Positions 1 through 6,212 are shown, numbered from the stretch's first letter. The stretch: DNA of 9,357 bases from an uncultured bacterium (GCA_903872555.1 CAIQLE010000085.1:1-9357), one strand, 5' to 3'. A program made the numbers and translations. The notes: a model not told the origin generated them from the letters alone.

Positions 1-318
1 CTAATGAATCTTTATTGCTTCTTTGGCGTGTTATTGGGGTGCTCACAGACTAACCTCTTAAAGTAAGGGGGGGAGAGAGAATTGTGTCTGTAGCAAATAA
101 GTGAAAAAAGTTGCATTCTTGCGCAGGGTTTGATGTGATGTTGGGATTCCTGCTGCAGCGAGGTTCGTGGTTTATCCGCGCCAAGAATTTCAGTCAGGGT
201 GATGGCTGGAAGGGTAAAAATTAAAAAATTGGCAATATATCCTAAGATTTGGTCCCGTTTTGGACTTGTTCTCGCGCAGGCATGTGATGTTTGGCTGGGA
301 GCTTTGGGGCTTTTCAGA

Positions 319-324
319 TATAAT
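319..324 (+). promoter_or_regulatory. Perfect -10 element (TATAAT), probable rpsO promoter
   Basis: TATAAT matches the sigma70 -10 consensus exactly and lies 90 bases upstream of the rpsO start codon. No good -35 is found at 16-18 bases upstream; the nearest TTG-type hexamer (TTGGCT, 291-296) is 22 bases away, too far. The start of transcription would be near 331, so the leader would begin with the small hairpin at 332-347. An alternative overlapping promoter is TTGACC (331-336) with a poor -10 at 354-359. Confidence 0.5.
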
Positions 325-331
325 TCGAAGT

Positions 332-354
332 TGACCATTTGTGGTCATTTTTTT
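332..354 (+). promoter_or_regulatory. Palindrome followed by T7 at the start of the rpsO leader
   Basis: TGACCA (332-337), a four-base spacer and TGGTCA (342-347) form a perfect 6-bp inverted repeat, followed by seven T (348-354). As RNA it could be a weak terminator for readthrough from upstream, or a 5'-terminal protective hairpin if transcription starts near 331. As DNA it could be a protein-binding operator next to the -10 element. The sequence does not decide between these. Confidence 0.4.
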
Positions 355-361
355 AACGTTG

Positions 362-405
362 TCACGGCTTTCGGGGTTTGTTCTCCGCCAGCCGCATGTG
401 AAAGG
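362..405 (+). promoter_or_regulatory. Structured rpsO leader hairpin reaching the Shine-Dalgarno sequence
   Basis: CGGCT (365-369) pairs with AGCCG (390-394). Inside it, across a two-by-two internal loop (TT/CC), CGGGG (372-376) pairs with CTCCG (383-387) with one G-U wobble and a six-base loop. TCA (362-364) can pair with TGA (399-401) across a four-base bulge, which brings the stem to the edge of the ribosome binding site AAAGG (401-405). S15 is known to repress its own mRNA in several bacteria through leader structures of differing shape. This hairpin is well placed for such control, but the function is inferred. Confidence 0.45.
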
Positions 406-414
406 TAATCAAGC

Positions 415-684
415 ATGTCAGTTACTAAAGAGAGTAAGGCCGCGGTCATTGCGGCGAATGCACGTGGTCAGAATGACACAGGCTCCCCTGAAGTTCAGGT
501 AGCCCTTTTGACTGCACGAATCAATGAACTGAATGGCCACTTCAAGGCTCACGCCAAGGATCATCACTCCCGCCGTGGCCTGATCATGATGGTCAATCGT
601 CGCAAAAGCCTGCTGGCTTACCTGAAGCGTACGAATGCAGATCGTTATCGCGCGCTGATTGAAAAGCTTGGCCTGCGCAAGTAA
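415..684 (+). CDS. rpsO: 30S ribosomal protein S15
   Basis: This is the primary 16S rRNA-binding protein of the central domain of the small ribosomal subunit; in assembly it is needed before S6 and S18 can bind. The 89-residue product has the usual S15 length and carries the family's features: a TGSPEVQV segment at about residues 22-29, a KDHHSRRGL stretch near 48-56 that contacts rRNA, and the basic [11 protein letters not shown] helix near 61-71. The ATG at 415 has AAAGG nine bases upstream. The gene has its own probable promoter and a strong terminator. It is followed by pnp, the arrangement found in Escherichia coli and many other proteobacteria. No oddities were seen in the protein. Confidence 0.98.
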   Translation: MSVTKESKAAVIAANARGQNDTGSPEVQVALLTARINELNGHFKAHAKDHHSRRGLIMMVNRRKSLLAYLKRTNADRYRALIEKLGLRK

Positions 685-710
685 ATTTTGCCTGCCGATT
701 TAAGAAACAG

Positions 711-751
711 ATGCCTGTATCAGATAACTGATGCGGGCATTTTGTCTTTTT
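711..751 (+). terminator. Intrinsic terminator after rpsO
   Basis: ATGCCTGTATCAG (711-723) pairs over 13 positions, two of them G-U wobbles, with CTGATGCGGGCAT (728-740) around an ATAA tetraloop. The tract TTTGTCTTTTT follows. It lies 27 bases after the rpsO stop codon. As in Escherichia coli, readthrough into pnp is possible, so rpsO and pnp may be partly co-transcribed. Confidence 0.9.
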
Positions 752-779
752 GAAGTGTGCTTGTTTTAAGCGATTAAAT
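750..779 (+). promoter_or_regulatory. Weak candidate pnp promoter
   Basis: TTGAAG (750-755), an 18-base spacer and TTAAAT (774-779) each match four of six consensus positions. The -35 overlaps the T-tract of the rpsO terminator. It is the best hexamer pair I see between that terminator and the leader hairpin, but such matches also occur by chance. Confidence 0.25.
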
Positions 780-785
780 GATTTG

Positions 786-810
786 CGAGAGCAAGTTTGT
801 CATGCTCTCG
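786..810 (+). promoter_or_regulatory. pnp leader hairpin, possible RNase III processing site
   Basis: CGAGAGCA (786-793) and TGCTCTCG (803-810) form a perfect 8-bp stem with a nine-base loop, 84 bases upstream of the pnp start codon and not followed by a T-tract. In Escherichia coli, pnp mRNA is cut by RNase III in a leader stem-loop, and PNPase then represses its own expression. The position fits an analogous element. The stem is shorter than a typical RNase III substrate, so this role is inferred. Confidence 0.4.
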
Positions 811-894
811 AATGATGACGGTGATCCGTTGTCTGTGGTGAGGTGAACGACAGCGCCTGAAAATCTGTCGGTAAAAATAGAAAGGAATTACCCC

Positions 895-3027
895 ATGTTC
901 AACAAAGTTACGAAAACCTTCCAGTACGGCCAACACAGTGTCACGCTGGAGACCGGCGAAATCGCTCGCCAGGCCTCGGGTGCAGTCTTGGTGTCGATAG
1001 AAGATACCGTCATCCTCGCCACCGTGGTCGCTCGCAAAGAAGCCAAGCCAGGCCAGGATTTTTTCCCCCTTACCGTCGATTATGTAGAGAAAACCTATGC
1101 TGCCGGCCGTATCCCCGGTGGCTTCTTCAAGCGTGAAGGCCGTCCCTCTGAGAAAGAGACCCTGACTTCGCGTCTGATCGACCGTCCTATTCGTCCGCTG
1201 TTCCCTGAAGGTTATCTGAATGAAGTGCAGGTCATCATTCACGTACTGTCAGTCAATCCGGAAATCGATCCTGACATCCCGGCCATGATCGGTGCCTCTG
1301 CTGCGCTGTGCGTTGCAGGTATTCCTTTCAATGGTCCTATCGGTGCTGCTCGCGTCGGCTATATCGACGGTCAGTACGTGCTCAATCCTGCAGTGTCGCA
1401 ATTGCCTGCTTCGAAGATGGATCTGGTCGTTGCCGGCACCGAAACAGCTGTGCTGATGGTGGAATCGGAAGCGCAAGAACTGTCTGAAGAAATCATGCTG
1501 GGCGCGGTGGTGTTTGGCCATGAGCAGATGAAGGCTGTGATCGATGCGATCCACGAACTGGTGCGTGATGGCGGCAAACCTGAAGTGCATTGGAGTCCTG
1601 CGCCTAAGAACGAAGCGCTGATCTCGCGCGTCACTCATCTGGCCGAGACCAAGCTGCGCGAAGCTTTCGCAACCAAAGAGAAACAGGCACGTACTGACAA
1701 ACTGCGTCAGATCAGCGGTGAAGTAAGTGCTGCACTGGCGGCTGAAGCTGCAGCAGCAGGTACTTCTGTGCCGGATTCTTCGGATGTCGGCAATGTGATG
1801 TTTGATCTGGAAGCCAAGATTGTACGTTCGCAGATTCTGGATGGTGAGCCACGTATCGACGGTCGTGACACACGCACCGTGCGTCCTATCAGTATCCGTA
1901 CCGGTGTGCTGCCACGCACGCACGGTTCCGCACTCTTTACCCGTGGTGAAACACAGGCACTGGTAGTGGCAACTCTGGGTACGGCACGTGATGAACAAAA
2001 GATTGATGCACTGACGGGTGAGTACAGCGATCGCTTCATGCTTCACTACAATATGCCTCCGTTTGCTACTGGCGAAACCGGCCGTGTCGGTTCACCTAAG
2101 CGTCGCGAAATCGGTCATGGCCGTCTGGCCAAACGTGCCCTGATTGCAGCGCTGCCCGCAGCGGATGAATTCAGCTACTCAGTGCGTCTGGTGTCTGAGA
2201 TCACGGAATCGAATGGTTCCTCGTCAATGGCTTCGGTGTGCGGCGGCAGTCTGGCGCTGATGGATGCTGGTATGCCTCTGAAGGCGCATGTCGCTGGTAT
2301 CGCTATGGGCCTGATCAAGGACGGCAATAAATTTGCTGTGCTGTCCGATATTCTGGGTGATGAAGATCACCTCGGCGATATGGACTTCAAAGTGGCCGGC
2401 ACTGCCAATGGCATCACCGCGCTGCAGATGGACATCAAGATTCAGGGCATCACCAAAGAAATCATGCAAGTCGCGCTGGCTCAGGCGAAAGAAGGCCGTG
2501 TGCATATTCTCGGCAAGATGCAGGAAGCCATGCCTCATGGCCGCACTGAACTGTCGAACTTTGCGCCGCGCCTGATTTCCATCCGCATCAATCCTGAAAA
2601 GATTCGTGACGTGATCGGCAAGGGCGGTGCAGTGATTCGTGCCCTGACCGAAGAAACCGGCACGCAGATCGATATTACCGATGAAGGTATCGTGACGATT
2701 GCATCGGTGGATGCTTCAGCCGGCCAGGAAGCCAAGCGCCGTATCGAAGAACTGACGGCATCGGTTGAAGTCGGCAAGATCTATGATGGCGTCGTGCTGA
2801 AATTGCTGGACTTCGGCGCTATCGTTCAGGTTATGCCAGGCAAAGATGGTTTGCTGCATATCAGCCAGATCGCCAATGAGCGTGTGAACGCCGTTGCTGA
2901 TTATCTGACTGAAGGTCAGCAAGTCCGCGTCAAAGTACTGGAGACTGATGACCGTGGTCGTCTGAAACTGTCGATGAAGGCAGTGGCAGCTGAAGAGTCG
3001 GGCGAAACAGCCGCAGTACAGCAGTAA
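895..3027 (+). CDS. pnp: Polyribonucleotide nucleotidyltransferase (PNPase)
   Basis: PNPase degrades RNA from the 3' end by phosphorolysis, releasing nucleoside diphosphates, and can run in reverse to add tails. It works as a trimer and joins the RNase E degradosome in many proteobacteria. The 710-residue length is normal. Domains in order: first RNase PH-like core (about 1-145), helical linker (about 240-325), second RNase PH core (about 325-550), KH domain (about 555-615) with the GKGG loop at 575-578, and S1 domain (about 624-695). The aspartates matching the Escherichia coli catalytic pair D486/D492 are D489 and D495, in [12 protein letters not shown] at 895 has AAGGA at 882-886. The tail after S1 is short ([12 protein letters not shown]). 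It is followed by a strong terminator. Confidence 0.98.
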   Translation: MFNKVTKTFQYGQHSVTLETGEIARQASGAVLVSIEDTVILATVVARKEAKPGQDFFPLTVDYVEKTYAAGRIPGGFFKREGRPSEKETLTSRLIDRPIRPLFPEGYLNEVQVIIHVLSVNPEIDPDIPAMIGASAALCVAGIPFNGPIGAARVGYIDGQYVLNPAVSQLPASKMDLVVAGTETAVLMVESEAQELSEEIMLGAVVFGHEQMKAVIDAIHELVRDGGKPEVHWSPAPKNEALISRVTHLAETKLREAFATKEKQARTDKLRQISGEVSAALAAEAAAAGTSVPDSSDVGNVMFDLEAKIVRSQILDGEPRIDGRDTRTVRPISIRTGVLPRTHGSALFTRGETQALVVATLGTARDEQKIDALTGEYSDRFMLHYNMPPFATGETGRVGSPKRREIGHGRLAKRALIAALPAADEFSYSVRLVSEITESNGSSSMASVCGGSLALMDAGMPLKAHVAGIAMGLIKDGNKFAVLSDILGDEDHLGDMDFKVAGTANGITALQMDIKIQGITKEIMQVALAQAKEGRVHILGKMQEAMPHGRTELSNFAPRLISIRINPEKIRDVIGKGGAVIRALTEETGTQIDITDEGIVTIASVDASAGQEAKRRIEELTASVEVGKIYDGVVLKLLDFGAIVQVMPGKDGLLHISQIANERVNAVADYLTEGQQVRVKVLETDDRGRLKLSMKAVAAEESGETAAVQQ

Positions 3028-3059
3028 ACACCGGCATGGTTTGACCATCGCTGATGCAG

Positions 3060-3086
3060 GCCGCCCGTGACCCGGGCGGCTTTTTT
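3060..3086 (+). terminator. Intrinsic terminator after pnp
   Basis: GCCGCCCG (3060-3067) pairs with CGGGCGGC (3073-3080) around a TGACC loop and is followed by six T (3081-3086). It is all-GC and near-ideal. It lies 32 bases after the pnp stop and separates pnp from the quinone oxidoreductase. Confidence 0.95.
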
Positions 3087-3123
3087 GCTCTGATACGCCA
3101 AAGATAATTAAAGGAAGAGACTC

Positions 3124-4104
3124 ATGCGTGCCATAGAAATCATCCATCCGGGCGGACCCGAAGTGCTGGTGCCCTGTGATCGTCCTGTGCCCACTGTGAA
3201 AGCAGGGGAAGTCCTGATCAAGGTGCATGCTGCTGGTGTGAACCGTCCCGATGTACTGCAGCGCACAGGTAATTATCCGGTACCACCGGGCGCCTCCGAT
3301 ATCCCCGGACTCGAGGTTGCGGGTGAGATTGTTGATGGTGATCTGGCAAATAGTGGATTCAACAAAGGGGATCTGGTCTGCGCGCTGGTTCAGGGCGGGG
3401 GCTATGCCGAATATTGTGTGGCGCCGATTGCGCAATGTCTTCCTGTTCCTAAAGGCTTTAGTGCGATCGAGGCAGCTTCTCTGCCTGAGACTTTCTTTAC
3501 CGTTTACAGCAATCTGTTTGAGCGCGCCAAACTGGCAGGCGATGAAGTTTTGTTAGTGCAGGGCGGCAGTTCAGGCATCGGTGTGACTGCAATACAGATG
3601 GCTACTGCGCTGGGTCATCGCGTGCTGGTGACAGCCGGGTCGGATGATAAATGCCGTGCCTGTGAAAATCTCGGCGCCGAGCGTGGCATCAACTACCGTA
3701 CTGAAGATTTTGTTGAGGTGGTCAAGTCGCTTACCCAAGGTAAGGGTGCGAACGTGATTCTCGACATGGTGGCGGGTGAGTATGTGAATCGCGAACTGAG
3801 TTGTCTGGCTGATGATGGTCGACTGGTGATCATCGCCTTGCTGGGCGGCGCCAAAGGTGAGATCAATTTTGGCGAGGTACTGCGTCGCCGCCTGACGGTC
3901 ACGGGTTCTACTTTGCGTCCGCGTTCCATCGCCTTCAAACAGGATATTGCCAATAAATTGCGCGAGCGTATTTGGCCTTTGCTGGAAGCAGGGCGCATCA
4001 AACCGGTGATTTACAAAAGTTTTTCGCTGGAGCAGGCAGCCGATGCTCACGCTTTGATGGAAACGAGTACCCATGTGGGCAAGATCATGCTGAATCTGGT
4101 CTGA
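3124..4104 (+). CDS. NAD(P)H quinone oxidoreductase, zinc-free MDR family (PIG3-like)
   Basis: This is a medium-chain dehydrogenase/reductase of the quinone oxidoreductase type, related to human TP53I3/PIG3 and to bacterial Qor. The family transfers electrons from NAD(P)H to quinones or other small carbonyl acceptors in the cytoplasm; the true substrate cannot be read from sequence. At 326 residues it has the family's usual length. An N-terminal GroES-like domain carries AAGVNRPDVLQRTGNY (36-51). The Rossmann domain has the dinucleotide-binding loop VQGGSSGIG (145-153). The zinc-binding cysteines of alcohol dehydrogenases are absent, as expected. ATG at 3124 has a strong AAGGAAGAGA site at 3111-3120. 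It lies between a terminator and the tpiA promoter, so it may be monocistronic. Its position next to tpiA recurs in Burkholderiales. Confidence 0.9.
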   Translation: MRAIEIIHPGGPEVLVPCDRPVPTVKAGEVLIKVHAAGVNRPDVLQRTGNYPVPPGASDIPGLEVAGEIVDGDLANSGFNKGDLVCALVQGGGYAEYCVAPIAQCLPVPKGFSAIEAASLPETFFTVYSNLFERAKLAGDEVLLVQGGSSGIGVTAIQMATALGHRVLVTAGSDDKCRACENLGAERGINYRTEDFVEVVKSLTQGKGANVILDMVAGEYVNRELSCLADDGRLVIIALLGGAKGEINFGEVLRRRLTVTGSTLRPRSIAFKQDIANKLRERIWPLLEAGRIKPVIYKSFSLEQAADAHALMETSTHVGKIMLNLV

Positions 4105-4106
4105 GT

Positions 4107-4136
4107 TTGACCCGATTTCTTGCTACAGGATAAAAT
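4107..4136 (+). promoter_or_regulatory. Probable tpiA promoter
   Basis: TTGACC (4107-4112), an 18-base spacer and TAAAAT (4131-4136) each match five of six sigma70 consensus positions. The -35 begins three bases after the upstream stop codon. Transcription would start near 4142, giving a leader of about 20 bases before the tpiA ATG at 4162. Confidence 0.65.
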
Positions 4137-4161
4137 CTCAGGCTTTCTGAATTCAAACACT

Positions 4162-4905
4162 ATGCGCCAAACCCTCATCGCCGGTAACTGGAAAATGAAT
4201 GGCAGCCTTGCCGCCAATGCGGCTCTGCTGGACGGTATTCGTGCCGGAGCTCAGGGACTGGCCTGTGAAATGGCGGTTTGTGTGCCTGCTCCTTATCTGG
4301 CGCAGGCAGAGGCTGGCCTGCAGAGTTCGCCCGTGGCCTGGGGAGCGCAGGATGTTTCTGTGCACGAAAGCGGCGCTTTCACTGGTGAGGTGGCGGCTTC
4401 CATGTTGCGTGACTTTGCTTGCAAGTATGTGATCGTGGGTCATTCCGAGCGCCGCAGCTTGCATGCAGAAAGCAGTGAACTGGTAGCGCAAAAAACTTTG
4501 CGTGCCCTGTCCGCAGGATTGGTGCCTATTGTTTGTGTCGGTGAAACGCTGGCTGAGCGCGAGCAGGGCAGGACAGATGCCGTCGTGAATGCACAGCTGG
4601 CCCCCGTGATTGCCGCCGTCGGTGAGCAACTCGCGAAGATTGTGATTGCCTATGAGCCGGTTTGGGCGATAGGCACCGGCAAGACAGCTACGCCGGCGAT
4701 GGCTCAGCAAGTGCATGAACGTATTCGGGCAACGCTTGCCCAAGCTGATGCAGCCGCTGCTGCGACAGTGCGCATTTTGTACGGCGGCAGTATGAAGCCT
4801 GATAATGCGAAGGAATTACTGGCAATGGCTGATATTGATGGTGGCCTGATCGGTGGGGCGGCATTAAAGGCTGTGGATTTTCTGGCGATTGCGCAGGCTG
4901 CTTAA
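4162..4905 (+). CDS. tpiA: Triosephosphate isomerase
   Basis: It interconverts dihydroxyacetone phosphate and glyceraldehyde 3-phosphate in glycolysis and gluconeogenesis, as a cytoplasmic dimer with a TIM-barrel fold. The 247-residue product has every key element: N9 and K11 in AGNWKMNG, the catalytic histidine H94 in VGHSERR, the catalytic glutamate E165 in [12 protein letters not shown], which includes the flexible loop 6 (about 167-175), and the phosphate-binding GGS (208-210) and GG (231-232). The frame is open further upstream to a TTG at 4120, but that codon lies inside the predicted promoter and adds 14 residues foreign to the family, so I chose 4162. No clear Shine-Dalgarno sequence precedes this ATG. 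Confidence 0.97.
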   Translation: MRQTLIAGNWKMNGSLAANAALLDGIRAGAQGLACEMAVCVPAPYLAQAEAGLQSSPVAWGAQDVSVHESGAFTGEVAASMLRDFACKYVIVGHSERRSLHAESSELVAQKTLRALSAGLVPIVCVGETLAEREQGRTDAVVNAQLAPVIAAVGEQLAKIVIAYEPVWAIGTGKTATPAMAQQVHERIRATLAQADAAAAATVRILYGGSMKPDNAKELLAMADIDGGLIGGAALKAVDFLAIAQAA

Positions 4906-4941
4906 GGCTGGCGGCGTCAGATAATCAAAAAAAGATTAATT

Positions 4942-4961
4942 TGTAAATGAATCTGTAAATG
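4942..4961 (+). repeat. Short direct repeat TGTAAATG in AT-rich spacer
   Basis: Two copies of TGTAAATG (4942-4949 and 4954-4961) lie 12 bases apart in an AT-rich stretch (about 4920-4966) between tpiA and secG. It might be an upstream promoter element or a binding site. With only two short copies, chance is a fair explanation. Confidence 0.3.
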
Positions 4962-4968
4962 TATATGG

Positions 4969-4986
4969 GCCGGCAATACGGTCGGC
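4969..4986 (+). terminator. Weak hairpin between tpiA and secG
   Basis: GCCGGC (4969-4974) pairs with GTCGGC (4981-4986), one pair being a G-U wobble, around a six-base loop. The following TGTATTTGT is only partly T-rich, so termination would be inefficient. A candidate -10 for secG (TATAAA, 5001-5006) lies just downstream, but has no clear -35. Confidence 0.35.
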
Positions 4987-5027
4987 TGTATTTGTAACTC
5001 TATAAACGCAACTGGAAAAAGAACGCC

Positions 5028-5438
5028 ATGAATACTACGCTCGCGATAATCATCGTCATTCAGGTGGTGACCGCCCTGATCATTATTGGCCTCGTGCTGC
5101 TTCAGCACGGTAAAGGTGCCGACATGGGTGCTGCATTTGGCTCGGGCGCATCAGGCAGCCTGTTCGGCGCCAGCGGCTCATCGAACTTTCTGTCACGTTC
5201 AACCGGCGTTGCTGCAGCGGTGTTTTTTGTGTCGACACTGGCGCTCAGCTTCGTCGGCAGCCGTCCACATGTGAGCAGCGGCGCGGGTGTGATGGATCAG
5301 ATCCCGTCATCGGCTCCTTCACAGTCAGCTCCTGCGACTGCGCCGGCAGCACCTTCAGTTGCACCAGCGGCACCTGCAGCGGCCCCTGCAAAAGAGCCAG
5401 CAAAGGCAGCAGGACAGTCCAGCGAGATACCTAAATAA
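5028..5438 (+). CDS. secG: Preprotein translocase subunit SecG
   Basis: SecG is the small accessory subunit of the SecYEG channel in the inner membrane and assists SecA-driven export. Two hydrophobic segments are visible (about 3-25 and 59-77). They flank the conserved cytoplasmic loop, which contains LLQHGKGADMGAAFGSGASG (24-43) and a Gly/Ser-rich stretch running to SNFLSRSTG (52-60). At 136 residues it is longer than the roughly 110-residue Escherichia coli protein. The extra length is a C-terminal tail rich in Ala and Pro with few charges (about 95-136). ATG at 5028 has only a weak purine-rich site (GGAAAAAGAA, 5014-5023). Its neighbours tpiA upstream and tRNA-Leu downstream are typical. 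Confidence 0.95.
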   Translation: MNTTLAIIIVIQVVTALIIIGLVLLQHGKGADMGAAFGSGASGSLFGASGSSNFLSRSTGVAAAVFFVSTLALSFVGSRPHVSSGAGVMDQIPSSAPSQSAPATAPAAPSVAPAAPAAAPAKEPAKAAGQSSEIPK

Positions 5439-5441
5439 GCG

Positions 5442-5462
5442 TTTGACATTCATGCTGTCAAA
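5442..5462. repeat. Inverted repeat after secG
   Basis: TTTGACA (5442-5448) and TGTCAAA (5456-5462) form a perfect 7-bp inverted repeat with a seven-base centre, starting four bases after the secG stop. It has no T-tract on either strand, so it is not a standard terminator. It may stabilise the secG mRNA end or bind a protein. Confidence 0.4.
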
Positions 5463-5468
5463 ACCGCA

Positions 5469-5498
5469 TTGAAGGGACTACCCAAAGCAGGTTAAAAT
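5469..5498 (+). promoter_or_regulatory. Probable tRNA-Leu promoter
   Basis: TTGAAG (5469-5474), an 18-base spacer and TAAAAT (5493-5498) match four and five of six consensus positions. The tRNA begins 12 bases after the -10. The -10 lies in the centre of a perfect 7-bp palindrome, AAGCAGG (5485-5491) and CCTGCTT (5501-5507). The right arm also supplies the GC-containing discriminator typical of stringently controlled stable-RNA promoters. Confidence 0.6.
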
Positions 5499-5510
5499 AG
5501 CCTGCTTAAT

Positions 5511-5595
5511 GCCGACGTGGTGAAATTGGTAGACACGCTATCTTGAGGGGGTAGTGGCGCAAGCTGTGCGAGTTCGAGTCTCGCCGTCGGCACCA
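5511..5595 (+). tRNA. leuU: tRNA-Leu, anticodon GAG
   Basis: The sequence folds as a class II tRNA. The acceptor stem is GCCGACG paired with CGTCGGC (5585-5591), with discriminator A and an encoded CCA (5593-5595). The D arm is GTG/CAC. The anticodon stem is CTATC/GGTAG with loop TTGAGGG, so the anticodon is GAG and reads CUC and CUU. A long variable arm with a short GGC/GCT stem is present, followed by the T arm GCGAG-TTCGAGT-CTCGC. The long variable arm and A73 are leucine identity features. The gene symbol follows Escherichia coli, where the GAG isoacceptor leuU also lies beside secG. Confidence 0.96.
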
Positions 5596-5663
5596 GTCAA
5601 AACAAGCAAAATAGAATCCGTCTGAAAACCAGGTGAGGGCCTGCCAGCGGGGCTCCATATCCG

Positions 5664-5706
5664 TCTATGTTAAGGTATGCATAGATCGTCGATTTGTTCT
5701 GAATCG
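5664..5706 (+). other. Two small hairpins in the tRNA-Leu to nuoA gap
   Basis: TCTATG (5664-5669) pairs with CATAGA (5680-5685), and CGATT (5690-5694) pairs with AATCG (5702-5706). With the terminator that follows they could form a short structured RNA, either a tRNA trailer or a separate small RNA. No convincing promoter was found between the tRNA and this point, and there is no sign of a coding gene. Confidence 0.3.
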
Positions 5707-5737
5707 TCGGCAAGGTTTTCAAACAGGTTCTTAGCAG

Positions 5738-5769
5738 GTCAGCGAGGGGGTGCCCCGAGCTGGCTTTTT
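5738..5769 (+). terminator. Intrinsic terminator with tandem G-A internal loop, before nuoA
   Basis: GTCAGC (5738-5743) pairs with GCTGGC (5759-5764) with one wobble. GA (5744-5745) faces GA (5757-5758), the classic tandem sheared G-A arrangement. GGGG (5746-5749) pairs with CCCC (5753-5756) around a GTG loop, and five T follow (5765-5769). It probably ends transcription from the tRNA-Leu side, 140 bases past the tRNA. If the nuo promoter lies upstream of it, it could instead act as an attenuator of the nuo operon. Confidence 0.75.
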
Positions 5770-5810
5770 GCCAAAAGGGCAGAAGTTGTCTTTTTGGTTT
5801 CGTGGTTGAT

Positions 5811-5840
5811 TTGTCAGTTTGAAAATCAAGGTTTTGTACT
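5811..5840 (+). promoter_or_regulatory. Low-confidence candidate nuo promoter
   Basis: TTGTCA (5811-5816), an 18-base spacer and TGTACT (5835-5840) match five and four of six positions. The transcript would start within a few bases of the nuoA GTG, which is unusual. The pair overlaps an inverted repeat, TTGATTT (5806-5812) and AAATCAA (5823-5829). I see no better promoter between the terminator and nuoA. Confidence 0.2.
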
Positions 5841-5849
5841 GAGATCATC

Positions 5850-6209
5850 GTGAACCTCGAAAACTACCTACCGGTACTGCTCTTCATAGGAGTGGGTATT
5901 GCTGTTGGTGTCGCGCCCCAGATTCTGGGGCGTTTGCTCGCTCCCCACCGGCCTGATGCGCAAAAGACTTCTGCGTATGAGTGCGGCTTCGAAGCCTTCG
6001 AAGACGCCCGCATGAAGTTTGACGTGCGCTATTACCTGGTCGCTATCCTTTTTATTCTGTTCGATCTCGAGGTCGCCTTTCTGGTGCCCTGGGCTGCGGC
6101 CATGCGCGATATTGGTCTGCTGGGTTTCTGGGCGATGATGATTTTTCTTGCTGTACTGATCGTCGGCCTGATTTTCGAATGGAAAAAAGGCGCACTGGAC
6201 TGGGAATAA
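5850..6209 (+). CDS. nuoA: NADH-quinone oxidoreductase subunit A (ND3-like)
   Basis: NuoA is a small membrane subunit of complex I located at the junction with the quinone-binding arm, equivalent to mitochondrial ND3. The 119-residue product shows three membrane segments (about 5-28, 61-82 and 90-110). The conserved loop between the first two contains [20 protein letters not shown] (43-62), with C45 at the position of the ND3 loop cysteine, and the acidic FDLE (71-74) lies in the second helix. The start is a GTG at 5850. The product then begins [12 protein letters not shown], as in relatives, but only a weak GAGA precedes it. It opens the nuo operon and ends three bases before nuoB. Confidence 0.96.
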   Translation: MNLENYLPVLLFIGVGIAVGVAPQILGRLLAPHRPDAQKTSAYECGFEAFEDARMKFDVRYYLVAILFILFDLEVAFLVPWAAAMRDIGLLGFWAMMIFLAVLIVGLIFEWKKGALDWE

Positions 6210-6212
6210 GCG

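Larger units (their letters stand above)
1..414. other. Intergenic region upstream of rpsO, no convincing gene
   Basis: Open frames on both strands here are short, unlike any family I recognise, and lack good ribosome binding sites. The left part has a run of seven G (67-73) followed by alternating AG, and an AT-rich block at about 215-240. The right part (319-405) holds the rpsO control region, listed separately. In related Burkholderiales the gene upstream of rpsO is often leuA, but nothing of it is visible here. The first bases may simply be the trailer of a gene outside the window. Confidence 0.6.

Noticed and set aside
67..80. Seven-G run followed by alternating AG
   Set aside because: It is a lone low-complexity tract with no gene beside it that it could switch by slippage.
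12..338. 108-residue open frame on the minus strand upstream of rpsO
   Set aside because: It resembles no known family, has no clear ribosome site and covers the rpsO promoter; it is probably chance.
199..408. 69-residue open frame on the plus strand ending just before rpsO
   Set aside because: It starts at a GTG without a ribosome site, has an unremarkable composition and overlaps the probable rpsO promoter and leader hairpin.
766..2046. Two long minus-strand open frames (158 and 265 residues) opposite pnp
   Set aside because: They are antisense shadows of a well-conserved gene, rich in His, Arg and Cys as reverse frames of such genes usually are.
4120..4161. Upstream TTG start for tpiA
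   Set aside because: It lies within the predicted promoter and adds 14 residues before the conserved N-terminus.
5618..5626. CCGTCTGAA, nine bases of the Neisseria DNA uptake sequence
   Set aside because: It is a single partial match lacking the leading G and the gene context is not Neisseria; chance is sufficient.
5597..5848. 83-residue minus-strand open frame filling the gap between tRNA-Leu and nuoA
   Set aside because: It has no recognisable family and no ribosome site, and it covers the terminator and hairpins read on the other strand. A real gene cannot be wholly excluded.
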